Source: Methylotenera sp.
GTDB lineage: Bacteria; Pseudomonadota; Gammaproteobacteria; Burkholderiales; Methylophilaceae
DNA length: 64,000 bases
NCBI GenBank assembly: GCA_030652995.1
Contig: JAUSAG010000011.1
Coordinates: 1 to 64,000 of the forward strand
Reading direction: 5' to 3'
Below the pieces are notes generated by a model. The model was not told where the DNA came from and made no database searches. It worked only from the letters and a program-made list of their open reading frames with translations. Shown here one piece after another: positions 9,010 to 16,820 of the stretch (within the stretch, counting starts at the first letter, position 1; the number at the start of each line of letters is the position of its first letter). The position numbers and the translations under genes are program-made.

Positions 9010-9554
9010 GTCAAAAGTTTGATTTAGACTTTGTTCAGCATTCGCCATTTTTACCAACTAGTTATAGCTGGCTTGGTTTGATTATTTTGTCGGCAGGAAT
9101 AGCGTTAGCATTTTTTACTTGGCAACACTACCAAGCCAGGCTAATCGTGCACAATGAAATAGCATTAGAACTGACTCAATTAAATGACCAGATTCATATA
9201 GTGCCACCAGTTGATAGTAAAAGTGCTGATATTGCACCTGAAACAAAAACTCAGATCGAAGCAACGGTAGCTACTCTAACTACACCTTGGAGTGCTTTGT
9301 TGGTAGCTATTGAGAAATCAGACATTAAAGATGTGGCAATACTTAGTTTAGAGCCAAGCAGTAAAAAACAACTAGTTTTGCTGAGCGGCGAAGCTAAAAA
9401 TTTACAGTCTGTAATGAACTACATCAGTCGGCTAGAAGAACAGCCAATGTTGGCGCAAGTGTATCTTCAAAAACATAGTGTAGATGAAGCCAATTCATCG
9501 AAGCCCGTGAGGTTCACTTTGGCGGCGCAATGGCATACGGCAGCAGTTAATTAA
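9006..9554 (+). CDS. PilN/GspL-like inner-membrane ring protein
   Basis: 182 residues: a short cytoplasmic N-terminus, one membrane helix (about 20-40, LGLIILSAGIALAFFTW), a helical linker, and a ferredoxin-like periplasmic domain containing LVAIEKSDIKDVAILSLEPS and a final LAAQWH strand. This is the layout of PilN or of the C-terminal half of GspL. The ATG at 9006 overlaps the previous stop (ATGA). Assignment rests on topology and gene order more than on sequence identity. Confidence 0.6.
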   Translation: MSQKFDLDFVQHSPFLPTSYSWLGLIILSAGIALAFFTWQHYQARLIVHNEIALELTQLNDQIHIVPPVDSKSADIAPETKTQIEATVATLTTPWSALLVAIEKSDIKDVAILSLEPSSKKQLVLLSGEAKNLQSVMNYISRLEEQPMLAQVYLQKHSVDEANSSKPVRFTLAAQWHTAAVN

Positions 9555-9558
9555 AACC

Positions 9559-10128
9559 ATGAAAAACTTTAATCCTGCTTATGGATATTGGTTGTTAAGT
9601 AAGTTTGCAAAAAACCTGGGTTTATGGGGATTGCTTGGCGTCACGGCCATTGTTGGTAGTCTATTGTTCTATATGACTGAAGTCGCGACAATGGAAAGGG
9701 AATTGAATCTTACTTTAACTGAACTTGAGTTTAAAAAAGACACTAAAGCCGTACTGGCAGAACCTAAAATTACGCCTGCACAGACTACTGAACAAGAGCT
9801 CATTGATTTTTATCAGATGTTCCCTGTCGGCGCCAGCTTGCCAACGTGGTTAAGTCTTATTAATGAAGTTGCGCAAAAGCAGCATTTGACTTTAAATCGC
9901 GGCGACTACAAGCTATCTCAAACTAAACAAGGGCAGCTATTACGATATGAAATAGTGTTGCCAGTGGTTGGGAAGTACGCAGAAATACGGCAGTTAATCG
10001 TAGAGTTACTACATAAATTACCAGCATTGGCAGTCAGTGAATTGCAGATTAAACGTGAAAATTCTTTATCGCCGACAGTTGAAGCGCGACTTGTGTTCGT
10101 GCTCTTTTTGCAAGGTGATACCTGGTAA
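9559..10128 (+). CDS. PilO/GspM-like inner-membrane protein
   Basis: 189 residues with one membrane helix (about 21-40), a coiled linker (MERELNLTLTELEFKK), and a periplasmic alpha/beta domain including FYQMFPVGASLPTWLSLINEV and RYEIVLPVVGKYAEIRQLI. The last two are typical of PilO-type proteins, where LP..GxY..IR..I..L is common. It would pair with the PilN-like protein to form the periplasmic ring joining platform and secretin. It starts four bases after the upstream stop. Confidence 0.65.
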   Translation: MKNFNPAYGYWLLSKFAKNLGLWGLLGVTAIVGSLLFYMTEVATMERELNLTLTELEFKKDTKAVLAEPKITPAQTTEQELIDFYQMFPVGASLPTWLSLINEVAQKQHLTLNRGDYKLSQTKQGQLLRYEIVLPVVGKYAEIRQLIVELLHKLPALAVSELQIKRENSLSPTVEARLVFVLFLQGDTW

Positions 10129-10745
10129 TGGTGAATAACGTTTCTAATACTGGTTCAAAGTCATCTAACAAACTGCTGATGTTGGTTTTGTTAATGACGG
10201 TAATTGCAACAGCATGGACAGCGCTAGAAGAAGACGATGTCACTGATGAATTGCTGGTAATTAAGACTTCACAAGCACCGACAGCAATGATGGTACGAAG
10301 CAATCAGCAGCAAGCTTCAGCGTTGACGGTGAACACTTTATCGAATGGCGGGAAGCTTATTCCTTGGCAAAGCCTGAAGCGTGAACCATTGTCAGATAAA
10401 CCCTATGATTTATTTAAAGTGCGTTCATGGGTTGTAATTCCGCCTGTAAAAAAAATGAAACCGCAACCATTACCCCCCCCAGTAGCGCCACCTGCGCCGT
10501 TTACCTATATCGGAAAGCTGGAAGATTCTCCAAAAGGAACACAGGTATTTTTGATGGCAAATGGCAAACTTTACTCGGTGGTTAAGGGTGAAAAAATAAA
10601 CCACCAATGGAGATTAGATACTGAAGATGCTAACACTCTGCGGTTAACTTATCTACCTCTTAATTTGGTTCAAACCTTATCAAAATCGGCAAAGTTAGCG
10701 GTTATTGCAGCGACATCATCGGCTACGGCTGAATTGATTCAGTAA
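10128..10745 (+). CDS. GspC/PilP-like secretin-coupling protein with a (C)8 tract
   Basis: 205 residues: membrane helix near 14-32, a linker, a proline-rich stretch (PQPLPPPVAPPAP, about 114-126), then a small beta domain with FTYIGKLEDSPKGTQVF and KLYSVVKGEKINHQWRL. This is the homology region by which GspC or PilP contacts the secretin N-domains. It overlaps the PilO-like stop by one base and precedes gspD. The proline codons include eight consecutive C residues (10473-10480); a one-base slip there would remove the whole secretin-binding domain. Confidence 0.65.
   Translation: MVNNVSNTGSKSSNKLLMLVLLMTVIATAWTALEEDDVTDELLVIKTSQAPTAMMVRSNQQQASALTVNTLSNGGKLIPWQSLKREPLSDKPYDLFKVRSWVVIPPVKKMKPQPLPPPVAPPAPFTYIGKLEDSPKGTQVFLMANGKLYSVVKGEKINHQWRLDTEDANTLRLTYLPLNLVQTLSKSAKLAVIAATSSATAELIQ
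10473..10480 (+). repeat. (C)8 homopolymer inside the GspC-like gene
   Basis: Eight consecutive C residues within proline codons, in frame in this sequence. Together with the (G)10 tract at the end of the operon it is a possible slip-strand site. Confidence 0.6.
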
Positions 10746-10757
10746 AAGGACTTAAGC

Positions 10758-12743
10758 ATGATTTTTAGCAACAAAGCACCTCATTTTAAACCTTCTTATA
10801 GATATTGTTTGCTCATTGTGAGTTTGCTGACGCAGCTTACTAGCTGTGCCTTTGCCCCATGGGAAAAGACAATCGATAAGAGTCAAACTCCCGAAGCACA
10901 AGTAGCTGAGGTTAAAAAAGAGGCAAAATCGCATCCAGAAGCGACGGTTAAGCGTAAAAATTTATTAGTGACGCAGGAGCTAGCCTCAACCCAGCTACTT
11001 TTGCAAGCAGAGCAAGCAAAAGTTAAAGGTTTATATGCAGAAGCGAGTAATTTTTATGACCGTGTATTAGGGTTTTTGCCAGAAGACATAAATGCGATTA
11101 ATGGGAAGCTGGAAGTTGAACGTGAAATGGCACAACTTAACAAAGTTGATCAAGCTGCAACATTAGTTGATAGTCAGCCTGAAGCAGCGAAAGAAATTGT
11201 ACGTGACGTGCTTATTGAAAACCCTCAGCATGCCGAGGCGCTTATTTTACAGCAACAAATTAACGCAAAATTAATCACTACTAAAGTCAAACTGCCAGAA
11301 CTTAAGCCTCAGTTTAATAAGCCTGTGACTTTAGAGCTACGTGATGTAAACATTAAAGTGGTGTTTGAAGCCTTGTCACGTGCAACGGGCATTAATTTTA
11401 TTTTAGATAAAGATATCAAACCGGAGACAAAAGCGACTATCTTTATAAAAAAAGCCCGTATTGAAGATGCCATTGAAATGGTGCTTTCAAGTAATGGCTT
11501 GCAGAAAAAAGTGTTGTCAGAAAACACGGCGCTGGTATTTCCAAGCACACAAGCTAAATTAAAAGACTATCAGGACCTAATGATCCGTAGTTTTTATTTT
11601 TCTAACACCAGTGCAAAGCAGGTTTCAATACTGTTGAAAACAATGCTTAAAACAAAAGATATTTTTGTGGATGAACGTCTGAATATGCTGGTGATGCGAG
11701 ATACCCCTGAAGTGATAAGAATTGCAGAAAAATTGGTTGCAGCAAATGACTTGGAAGACCCCGAAGTCATGTTGGATATTGAAGTATTGGAAGTCAGCCG
11801 AAGTCGTTTACAAGAGTTAGGTATTGTTTACCCAAATCAATTAGCCGTATTATCAGCTGCCAATCTGACTCTTGAAGCTTTAAAAAGTGTGAAATCGCCT
11901 AATATCGGGGTGTCACCCAGCCCTGGTGTGAATTTTAAAAAGACCATTGGTGATGTTAATCTTTTATCAAATCCAAGGATTCGTGTTAGAAACAATGAAA
12001 AAGCAAAAATCATGGTGGGTGACAAAGTGCCTATTATCACAACAACTTCTTTAGGTGCTAACGTGGGCGTTGCTGAAAATATTACATATGTCGATGTTGG
12101 TTTAAAGCTTGATGTTGAACCACGTATTACTTTAAACGACTTTGTTAATATTAAAATTGGCTTAGAAGTGAGTTCTCTAGGTGAAAAAATGAGAACTAAT
12201 AATGGGGCTACTGCATATACCATCGGTACCCGCAATGCCAATACGGTATTGCGCTTAAAAAATGGGGAAACGCAAATACTTGCAGGTTTGATATTAGATG
12301 ATGAGCGTAAAAATGCGAGCAGATTACCTGGGCTGGGAGATATACCTTTGGTGGGTAGATTGTTTTCAAACCAAGAAGATAAAAAGAGTAAAACTGAAAT
12401 CGTTCTGGCAATCACACCTAGGATAATCGGAAATATCAGCCTGCCTCAGGCAGAGATTTCAGAGTATTGGTCGGGGACAGAAAATTTAATTAGTGATAAA
12501 CCGCAAACTGGCTTGCCTGTAAGCTCTGGCCCTTTAAGCCCACGTGAACAATTCAGGGAGAAAATTAAACAGCAACAATTAAAAGCTAATCCTGAAGTTA
12601 CGCCAGAAACTTCATCGGCCACTGAGCAAGAACCCATTTTGCAAACGCAGGATGCGACAGCCGTCGATGGCGTGGCGTTGCCTGCGTCAGCGGATAATGC
12701 GCAGCCTAACGTTGAGTCTGCAACCTTACCAGTGTCACCATGA
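10758..12743 (+). CDS. gspD: outer-membrane secretin GspD (lipoprotein type)
   Basis: 661 residues. The signal peptide ends in a lipobox (LTSC, Cys near 30), so the secretin is probably a lipoprotein. A TPR-like helical part (about 75-170) comes before the secretin N-domain (TLELRDVNIKVVFEALSRAT, about 191-210) and a second N-domain (DERLNMLVMRDTPEVIRIAEK). The C-terminal secretin domain carries LLSNPRIRVRNNEKAKIMVG, VGLKLDVEPRI, TVLRLKNGETQILAGLI and RLPGLGDIPLVGRLFS. Beyond it lies a Pro/Gln-rich tail of about 100 residues. It forms the outer-membrane exit pore. The TPR part and tail resemble MshL/PilQ-like secretins more than classical GspD. Confidence 0.9.
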   Translation: MIFSNKAPHFKPSYRYCLLIVSLLTQLTSCAFAPWEKTIDKSQTPEAQVAEVKKEAKSHPEATVKRKNLLVTQELASTQLLLQAEQAKVKGLYAEASNFYDRVLGFLPEDINAINGKLEVEREMAQLNKVDQAATLVDSQPEAAKEIVRDVLIENPQHAEALILQQQINAKLITTKVKLPELKPQFNKPVTLELRDVNIKVVFEALSRATGINFILDKDIKPETKATIFIKKARIEDAIEMVLSSNGLQKKVLSENTALVFPSTQAKLKDYQDLMIRSFYFSNTSAKQVSILLKTMLKTKDIFVDERLNMLVMRDTPEVIRIAEKLVAANDLEDPEVMLDIEVLEVSRSRLQELGIVYPNQLAVLSAANLTLEALKSVKSPNIGVSPSPGVNFKKTIGDVNLLSNPRIRVRNNEKAKIMVGDKVPIITTTSLGANVGVAENITYVDVGLKLDVEPRITLNDFVNIKIGLEVSSLGEKMRTNNGATAYTIGTRNANTVLRLKNGETQILAGLILDDERKNASRLPGLGDIPLVGRLFSNQEDKKSKTEIVLAITPRIIGNISLPQAEISEYWSGTENLISDKPQTGLPVSSGPLSPREQFREKIKQQQLKANPEVTPETSSATEQEPILQTQDATAVDGVALPASADNAQPNVESATLPVSP

Positions 12744-13243
12744 GCGCTTGTTTTAAAACTTCAAGAAAAGGCTTCACGCTGATAGAGCTGGTGGTGACTG
12801 TTGCTATTGTTGCAATTTTAGCCAGTGTTGCCATGCCAATGTTACAGCTAAGTGTTCAGCGGGTAAAAGAAAGTGAATTACGTACAAATTTGCGCCAAAT
12901 ACGTGAAGCCCTTGATGCTTACAAAAAAGCGGTAGATGAGGGTCGCATTAAAAAAACAATTGAGCAATCGGGTTATCCGCCTAATTTGACGGTATTAGTA
13001 GATGGTGTCCTTGATGAAAAAGATCCCAATAAACATAAGTTGAAGTTTTTACGCAAAGTTCCTACCGATCCGATGAGTTCGCCAAGTCAAAATGCTAATA
13101 ACTATGGTGACTCAGGCCATCATTGGGGTTTACGAAGCTATGCCAGTGAGGCAAGCAATCCAACAGAAGGTGAAGATGTTTTTGATGTGTACTCACTGAG
13201 TCAGCAAGTAGGGATTAACGGCATACCTTACTCGCAATGGTAA
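12740..13243 (+). CDS. GspG-like pseudopilin 2
   Basis: 167 residues. Prepilin signal with G|FTLIELVVTVAIVAILASV, Glu at +5, then a helical N-domain and a small beta C-domain ending DVYSLSQQVGINGIPYSQW, which mirrors the GspG C-terminus. It overlaps gspD by an ATGA. It is probably a minor pseudopilin of this system (GspH/I-like position); the exact letter cannot be assigned. Confidence 0.8.
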   Translation: MSACFKTSRKGFTLIELVVTVAIVAILASVAMPMLQLSVQRVKESELRTNLRQIREALDAYKKAVDEGRIKKTIEQSGYPPNLTVLVDGVLDEKDPNKHKLKFLRKVPTDPMSSPSQNANNYGDSGHHWGLRSYASEASNPTEGEDVFDVYSLSQQVGINGIPYSQW

Positions 13244-13277
13244 ACATCCTTTGAAAAAGCATCTGCACATTAACAAC

Positions 13278-13688
13278 ATGAAGAAATACTCTCATCAACG
13301 ATTAGCACATTGTTGTGGCAAAATTAAAGGATTTACTTTAGTGGAGTTGCTGGTTGTTTTAGCGATTCTGGCATTATTGCTCACCTTGGCTGTTCCCAGA
13401 TATTTCACTAGTATAGAACGTGCTAAAGAGGCCGCGTTACAGCAAGATCTTAATACGCTTCGCGAGAGTATTGATAAGTTCTATGCTGATACGGGGCAGT
13501 ACCCTGAAACTTTAGAAGATTTAGTAGAGCGGAAATATATCCGTAAACTACCTGTAGATCCTATCACTGGAAAAAATTCAACTTGGGTTTTATTGCCTCC
13601 AGAGCCACCATTGGCGGGTAATGTTTACGATATACATAGCGGATCTACAGCTATTGCAAAAGATGGCAGTCGCTATGCTGATTGGTAA
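13278..13688 (+). CDS. GspG-like pseudopilin 3
   Basis: About 136 residues from ATG 13278; a TTG at 13251 is in frame and would add nine residues. Prepilin signal G|FTLVELLVVLAILALLLTL with Glu at +5. The C-domain has YADTGQYPETLEDLVERKYI, LPVDPITGK and an ending VYDIHSGSTAIAKDGSRYADW. Neither start has a clear Shine-Dalgarno, so translation may depend on the upstream gene 35 bases away. Likely a second major-type or minor pseudopilin. Confidence 0.8.
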   Translation: MKKYSHQRLAHCCGKIKGFTLVELLVVLAILALLLTLAVPRYFTSIERAKEAALQQDLNTLRESIDKFYADTGQYPETLEDLVERKYIRKLPVDPITGKNSTWVLLPPEPPLAGNVYDIHSGSTAIAKDGSRYADW

Positions 13689-13695
13689 TGTTCCA

Positions 13696-14181
13696 ATGCA
13701 GTTTAAAAACAAATGTTCAGGGTTTACCTATATTGGCGTATTGATGTTGGTAGCAATCTCCGGTATCGGTTTGGCTGGTGTTGGTATTGTTTGGCATCAA
13801 GACGCACAACGGGAGCGGGAAAAAGAGCTCTTGTTTATCGGGGAAGAGTTTCGCCTTGCGATTGGCAGTTATTACGAAAACACCCCAAGCGGTACCAAGC
13901 AATACCCGAAAAAATTGGACGATTTAATCTTGGATAACCGCTTTCCAATAACTAAGCGGCATTTGCGTAAACTTTATACAGACCCTTTTGCAAATGAGGA
14001 TGCATGGGGGTTAGTGCTGCAACAAGGCCAAATCATAGGTGTTTACAGCACGTCTGAGTTAGCGCCAATTAAAACAACAGGTTTTTTGCCTCAATATGAA
14101 ACTTTCGGAGCAATGGCAAAGTATAGTGAGTGGAAATTTACCTATACTCCAGGCTCAATGCCTTTAATGGGGGGGGGGTGA
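13696..14181 (+). CDS. non-canonical minor pseudopilin (no Glu+5), ending in a poly-G tract
   Basis: About 161 residues from ATG 13696; upstream in-frame ATGs (13621, 13663, 13675) fall inside the preceding gene. The N-terminus has a prepilin-like boundary G|FTYIGVLMLVAISGIGLAG, but position +5 is Gly instead of Glu, as in tip pseudopilins of the GspK type. It is too short for GspK. After the helix come EKELLFIGEEFRLAIGSYYE, YPKKLDDLI and LRKLYTDPFANEDAWGLV, features of general secretion pseudopilin-like proteins. The last codons are ATG GGG GGG GGG TGA, formed by ten consecutive G residues. Confidence 0.75.
   Translation: MQFKNKCSGFTYIGVLMLVAISGIGLAGVGIVWHQDAQREREKELLFIGEEFRLAIGSYYENTPSGTKQYPKKLDDLILDNRFPITKRHLRKLYTDPFANEDAWGLVLQQGQIIGVYSTSELAPIKTTGFLPQYETFGAMAKYSEWKFTYTPGSMPLMGGG
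14169..14178 (+). repeat. (G)10 homopolymer at the 3' end of the last operon gene
   Basis: Ten G residues directly before the TGA stop. One base more or fewer would replace the stop with an extension of roughly 14 (11 G) or 22 (9 G) residues. It may be a slip-strand contingency tract, or a sequencing-sensitive site. Confidence 0.7.
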
Positions 14182-14258
14182 AATATTGCTTCATCAAATT
14201 ATATGTGAGTACCGTCACTTAAGGAATTGCTACTTAACCCAATAAAAAGCAGTTGGTC

Positions 14259-14383
14259 CACGAAAAACAAAAAAATCACGAAAAAATTCAATTGATTACA
14301 CGGATTTACGATGACACCCAATAGGTTAAATTCAAAATTAAATGATGCATTTGATTTATTTGGTGTTTTTGGTGTTTTTCGTG
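14259..14383. repeat. inverted repeat with CACGAAAAACA / TGTTTTTCGTG ends
   Basis: CACGAAAAACA at 14259-14269 and its exact reverse complement at 14373-14383, with further degenerate CACGAAAAA and GTGTTTTTG copies just inside. It occupies most of the spacer between the secretion operon and the convergent transglycosylase gene. It looks like a short dispersed extragenic repeat; no open frame or transposase is present. Confidence 0.55.
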
Positions 14384-14398
14384 AATGAAAAGCCGTTT

Positions 14399-15001
14399 TT
14401 AGGTTAAAGAATACTGCCGATAAAGTTTTAGTACTTTAGGCACATAGTCCATGGTTTCTCTATAGGGTGGAATTTGACCGCGGTATTTCTGCACAGCGCC
14501 AGGTCCCGCGTTATATGCGGCTAAAGCTAGCATCAAATCCCCATTAAACAGGTTGAGTAGTTCACGTAGGTATTTTGCACCAGCTAAAATGTTTTGTTTG
14601 GGGTCGTGTTTATCTAACACTTTGAAACGATTTGCCGTTGCAGGCATTAGCTGCATGAGGCCATAGGCACCTTTTTTTGAGCGTGCGCGAGGATTATGCC
14701 TAGATTCAACTGTAATGACTGCATGAATTAATGCAGGCTCAATTGAGGTTTCATCTGCAGCACTGATGACTTCGGTGCTGTACGGGAGTTTAGAGGTTGG
14801 CGCTTTGTTATTAGGCACTATTAGCGTCGTTTCTTGGGCTAGCGATGATTCTTCAATCTTAAGCGTATAACGCAGATTTAGCTGAGTGTTGCTGATCATG
14901 ATCTCATCTGTTCGCTCCAGATCAATTAACACATCGGCGATTGCTGAACCAAAGCTAATTAAATAAAGGCTACCAAAAGTCGCTAATAAAATTTTTTTCA
15001 T
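14399..15001 (-). CDS. lytic transglycosylase (SLT family)
   Basis: About 200 residues from the ATG at 15001, which starts a clean signal peptide (MKKILLATFGSLYLISFGSAIA); the open frame continues upstream to 15079 but adds a non-signal stretch. The SLT domain spans about 90-195 and shows HAVITVESRHNPRARSKKGA with the catalytic Glu in VES, then YGLMQLMPATA, NILAGAKYLRELL and LALAAYNAGPGAVQKY. The enzyme cleaves the MurNAc-GlcNAc bond of peptidoglycan in the periplasm. Its place directly after the secretion operon, on the other strand, suits a role in opening the wall for the trans-envelope machine, but this is inference. Confidence 0.88.
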   Translation of the reverse strand: MKKILLATFGSLYLISFGSAIADVLIDLERTDEIMISNTQLNLRYTLKIEESSLAQETTLIVPNNKAPTSKLPYSTEVISAADETSIEPALIHAVITVESRHNPRARSKKGAYGLMQLMPATANRFKVLDKHDPKQNILAGAKYLRELLNLFNGDLMLALAAYNAGPGAVQKYRGQIPPYRETMDYVPKVLKLYRQYSLT

Positions 15002-15134
15002 CTGGGTATTATTCACTAGTAATGTGACATTCTTTAGAAATATCATCAAGTTATCCATGTTGATTAATTTTCTAGGCACTTTAAAGAAGTGTGTAACAAA
15101 ACCGTAAGAAAACTACCATCTAATCTTAATCAAA

Positions 15135-16007
15135 GTGTCACTTAACTGGTTGAGAATAGCGCATGTTAAAAAAACTAGAAGAACTGTCATTGAAACTAAT
15201 CTAAATTTTGATGCGCCCGAAAACGGTGGGGATGGCTTGAGTGATGAGCAACGTTCTGTTTTTATGGATGTCATTACAGAATCCCTACGGGTTTCTCAAC
15301 GTGTACATCTGTTTAATTGGCTGCAAGGGGATTTTCAGTTTTTACTCGGACACGAGGTGATGATTTTTGGCATTAAATCCTCAGAGAGTGATGCTTATCA
15401 TTTTGAGTACTTCACAAGTACGCGGTATTTTAATCAGATTCAATTTTCCAGTGTAATCGAGCATGAGTCTGGGTTAATTCATCAAGTATTAAATTTGTGG
15501 AAAAAAATGTCTTTACCTATGTTCGTTTCTAATCAGTTTGAGCAGATGGCGGGCAGTAATTGTTCGGTGGTTAATTTTGACGAACAGGACTTAAAAGACT
15601 CTGAATTAAAAAGTTTAGTGGTGCATGGCTTCGGTGATCACAACAGCAAAATATCCAGTGTAGTTATCCTTGCTAGATTGCATAAAGCACCTAGTGCGAA
15701 TACTGCGCGTATCTTTGAGCTGATGATGCCTAATCTACATTGCGCTTTGATTAGGATAACTAGCCAGAGAAGTAATACTGTATTTAACAATAGCAACGTT
15801 TCCAGTATCGTGACGAACAGAGAGTCAGAAATCTTGCAATGGTTGCATATGGGTAAAACCAATTGGGAGATATCTTCTATCCTTGATATCAGCCCACTTA
15901 CTGTAAAAAATCATGTACAGAACATCTTACGAAAACTAGATGTGCAAAACCGCAGTCAAGCTGCGGTCAAGGCTGCAAAAATAGGCTTGATTAAAGTCTT
16001 GAAATAG
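15135..16007 (+). CDS. epsA: EpsA-type LuxR-family transcriptional regulator
   Basis: Up to 290 residues from GTG 15135. A later start at the ATG near 15264 (MDVITESLRVSQRVHLFNWL) is plausible and would give about 247 residues. The N-terminal domain (HLFNWLQGDFQFLLGHEVMI) resembles regulators linked to XrtB exopolysaccharide loci. The C-terminus is a LuxR helix-turn-helix: TNRESEILQWLHMGKTNWEI then SPLTVKNHVQNILRKLDVQN. It most likely controls eps transcription. Here it stands alone, 23 kb from the export genes, convergent with dsbC. Confidence 0.75.
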   Translation: MSLNWLRIAHVKKTRRTVIETNLNFDAPENGGDGLSDEQRSVFMDVITESLRVSQRVHLFNWLQGDFQFLLGHEVMIFGIKSSESDAYHFEYFTSTRYFNQIQFSSVIEHESGLIHQVLNLWKKMSLPMFVSNQFEQMAGSNCSVVNFDEQDLKDSELKSLVVHGFGDHNSKISSVVILARLHKAPSANTARIFELMMPNLHCALIRITSQRSNTVFNNSNVSSIVTNRESEILQWLHMGKTNWEISSILDISPLTVKNHVQNILRKLDVQNRSQAAVKAAKIGLIKVLK

Positions 16008-16023
16008 CCCGCACCGCAGGCTA
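16005..16023. terminator. weak stem-loop between convergent epsA and dsbC
   Basis: TAGCC (16005-16009) and GGCTA (16019-16023) can pair around a 9-base loop, followed by TTCTTTAGATTTT. The five-pair stem is short, so termination is only possible. Confidence 0.3.
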
Positions 16024-16026
16024 TTC

Positions 16027-16060
16027 TTTAGATTTTATAAGTCTTTAGATTTTATAAGTC
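16027..16060. repeat. 17-bp tandem direct repeat
   Basis: TTTAGATTTTATAAGTC occurs twice head-to-tail at 16027-16043 and 16044-16060, in the short spacer between convergent epsA and dsbC. Probably a local slippage duplication. Confidence 0.8.
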
Positions 16061-16082
16061 TTTATGCGTTTCTTTCTCTTTA

Positions 16083-16820
16083 CTACTTTTTCTCTTTAAT
16101 GGCTGCAACAAGTTCCTGCGGAGCCTGAGTCTGTTTACCGTTATTCAGGTAAATCGTTGGCGTTCCGGTAACCCCCAACTCATCTGCTAATTTTTCATTG
16201 GCAGAGATTGGGTTGTCACAACTGGCTTTGGCTGGTTCAATTCCTTTTACCATCCAGTTGTACCAAGCTTCATTTTTGTCTTTAGCGCACCAGATAGACT
16301 CAGACTTCAATACGGCATCAGGATGAAGTTCTTTTAACGGAAACAGAAAAACATAAGCGGTGTAGTCGCTAACGCCGACTTTTTCCATGCCTTGTTCCAG
16401 CGTTTTGCAGAAAGGGCAGTCAGGATCTGAAAACACTGCAAATTTGTATGCGCCATTTCCTTTTTTGATTTCTATCGCATTTTTAAATGGCAAAGCGTCA
16501 AATTTGATCTTGGTCAGTTCCTGTAATCTTTCGCTGGTCAGGTTACGCTTTGTTGCGTCTTCCAGCATAGAGCCACCAACAATCACATGAGAGACGGTCT
16601 TGTCCACATAAAAAATATTGCCATTTGCAAATACTTCATAAATACCAGCAATTGGCGATAGTGTGATGCTCCTGACATTAAGTGGGGGTGTCCTTTTTTC
16701 CAGATTGCTTTTTATGGCGTTAATTTCTTCCGCCTCACCTGCAAATGCTGTTAATGATGTCCCGCCTAGCAATAAACCAGCCGAGAAGAGTGAAGCTAAT
16801 ATCTTAGTTGAAAAAGTCAT
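16083..16820 (-). CDS. dsbC: periplasmic thiol:disulfide isomerase DsbC
   Basis: About 245 residues from ATG 16820, which begins the signal peptide (MTFSTKILASLFSAGLLLGG ... AFAGEA). An upstream ATG at 16868 adds 16 polar residues and is less likely. The N-terminal dimerisation domain (about 25-80) precedes a thioredoxin fold with the active-site CPFC in FSDPDCPFCKTLEQGM and the cis-Pro loop GVTGTPTIYLNNG. A second cysteine pair (SIWCAKD ... KASCDNP) matches the structural disulfide of DsbC. The protein repairs wrong disulfides in secreted proteins. The PstS-like protein further downstream contains several cysteines and might be a client. Confidence 0.92.
   Translation of the reverse strand: MTFSTKILASLFSAGLLLGGTSLTAFAGEAEEINAIKSNLEKRTPPLNVRSITLSPIAGIYEVFANGNIFYVDKTVSHVIVGGSMLEDATKRNLTSERLQELTKIKFDALPFKNAIEIKKGNGAYKFAVFSDPDCPFCKTLEQGMEKVGVSDYTAYVFLFPLKELHPDAVLKSESIWCAKDKNEAWYNWMVKGIEPAKASCDNPISANEKLADELGVTGTPTIYLNNGKQTQAPQELVAAIKEKK

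Noticed and set aside
13621-13695. Longer start for the last pseudopilin
   Set aside because: It would place a non-prepilin stretch before the G|FTYIG boundary and overlap the previous gene by 68 bases.
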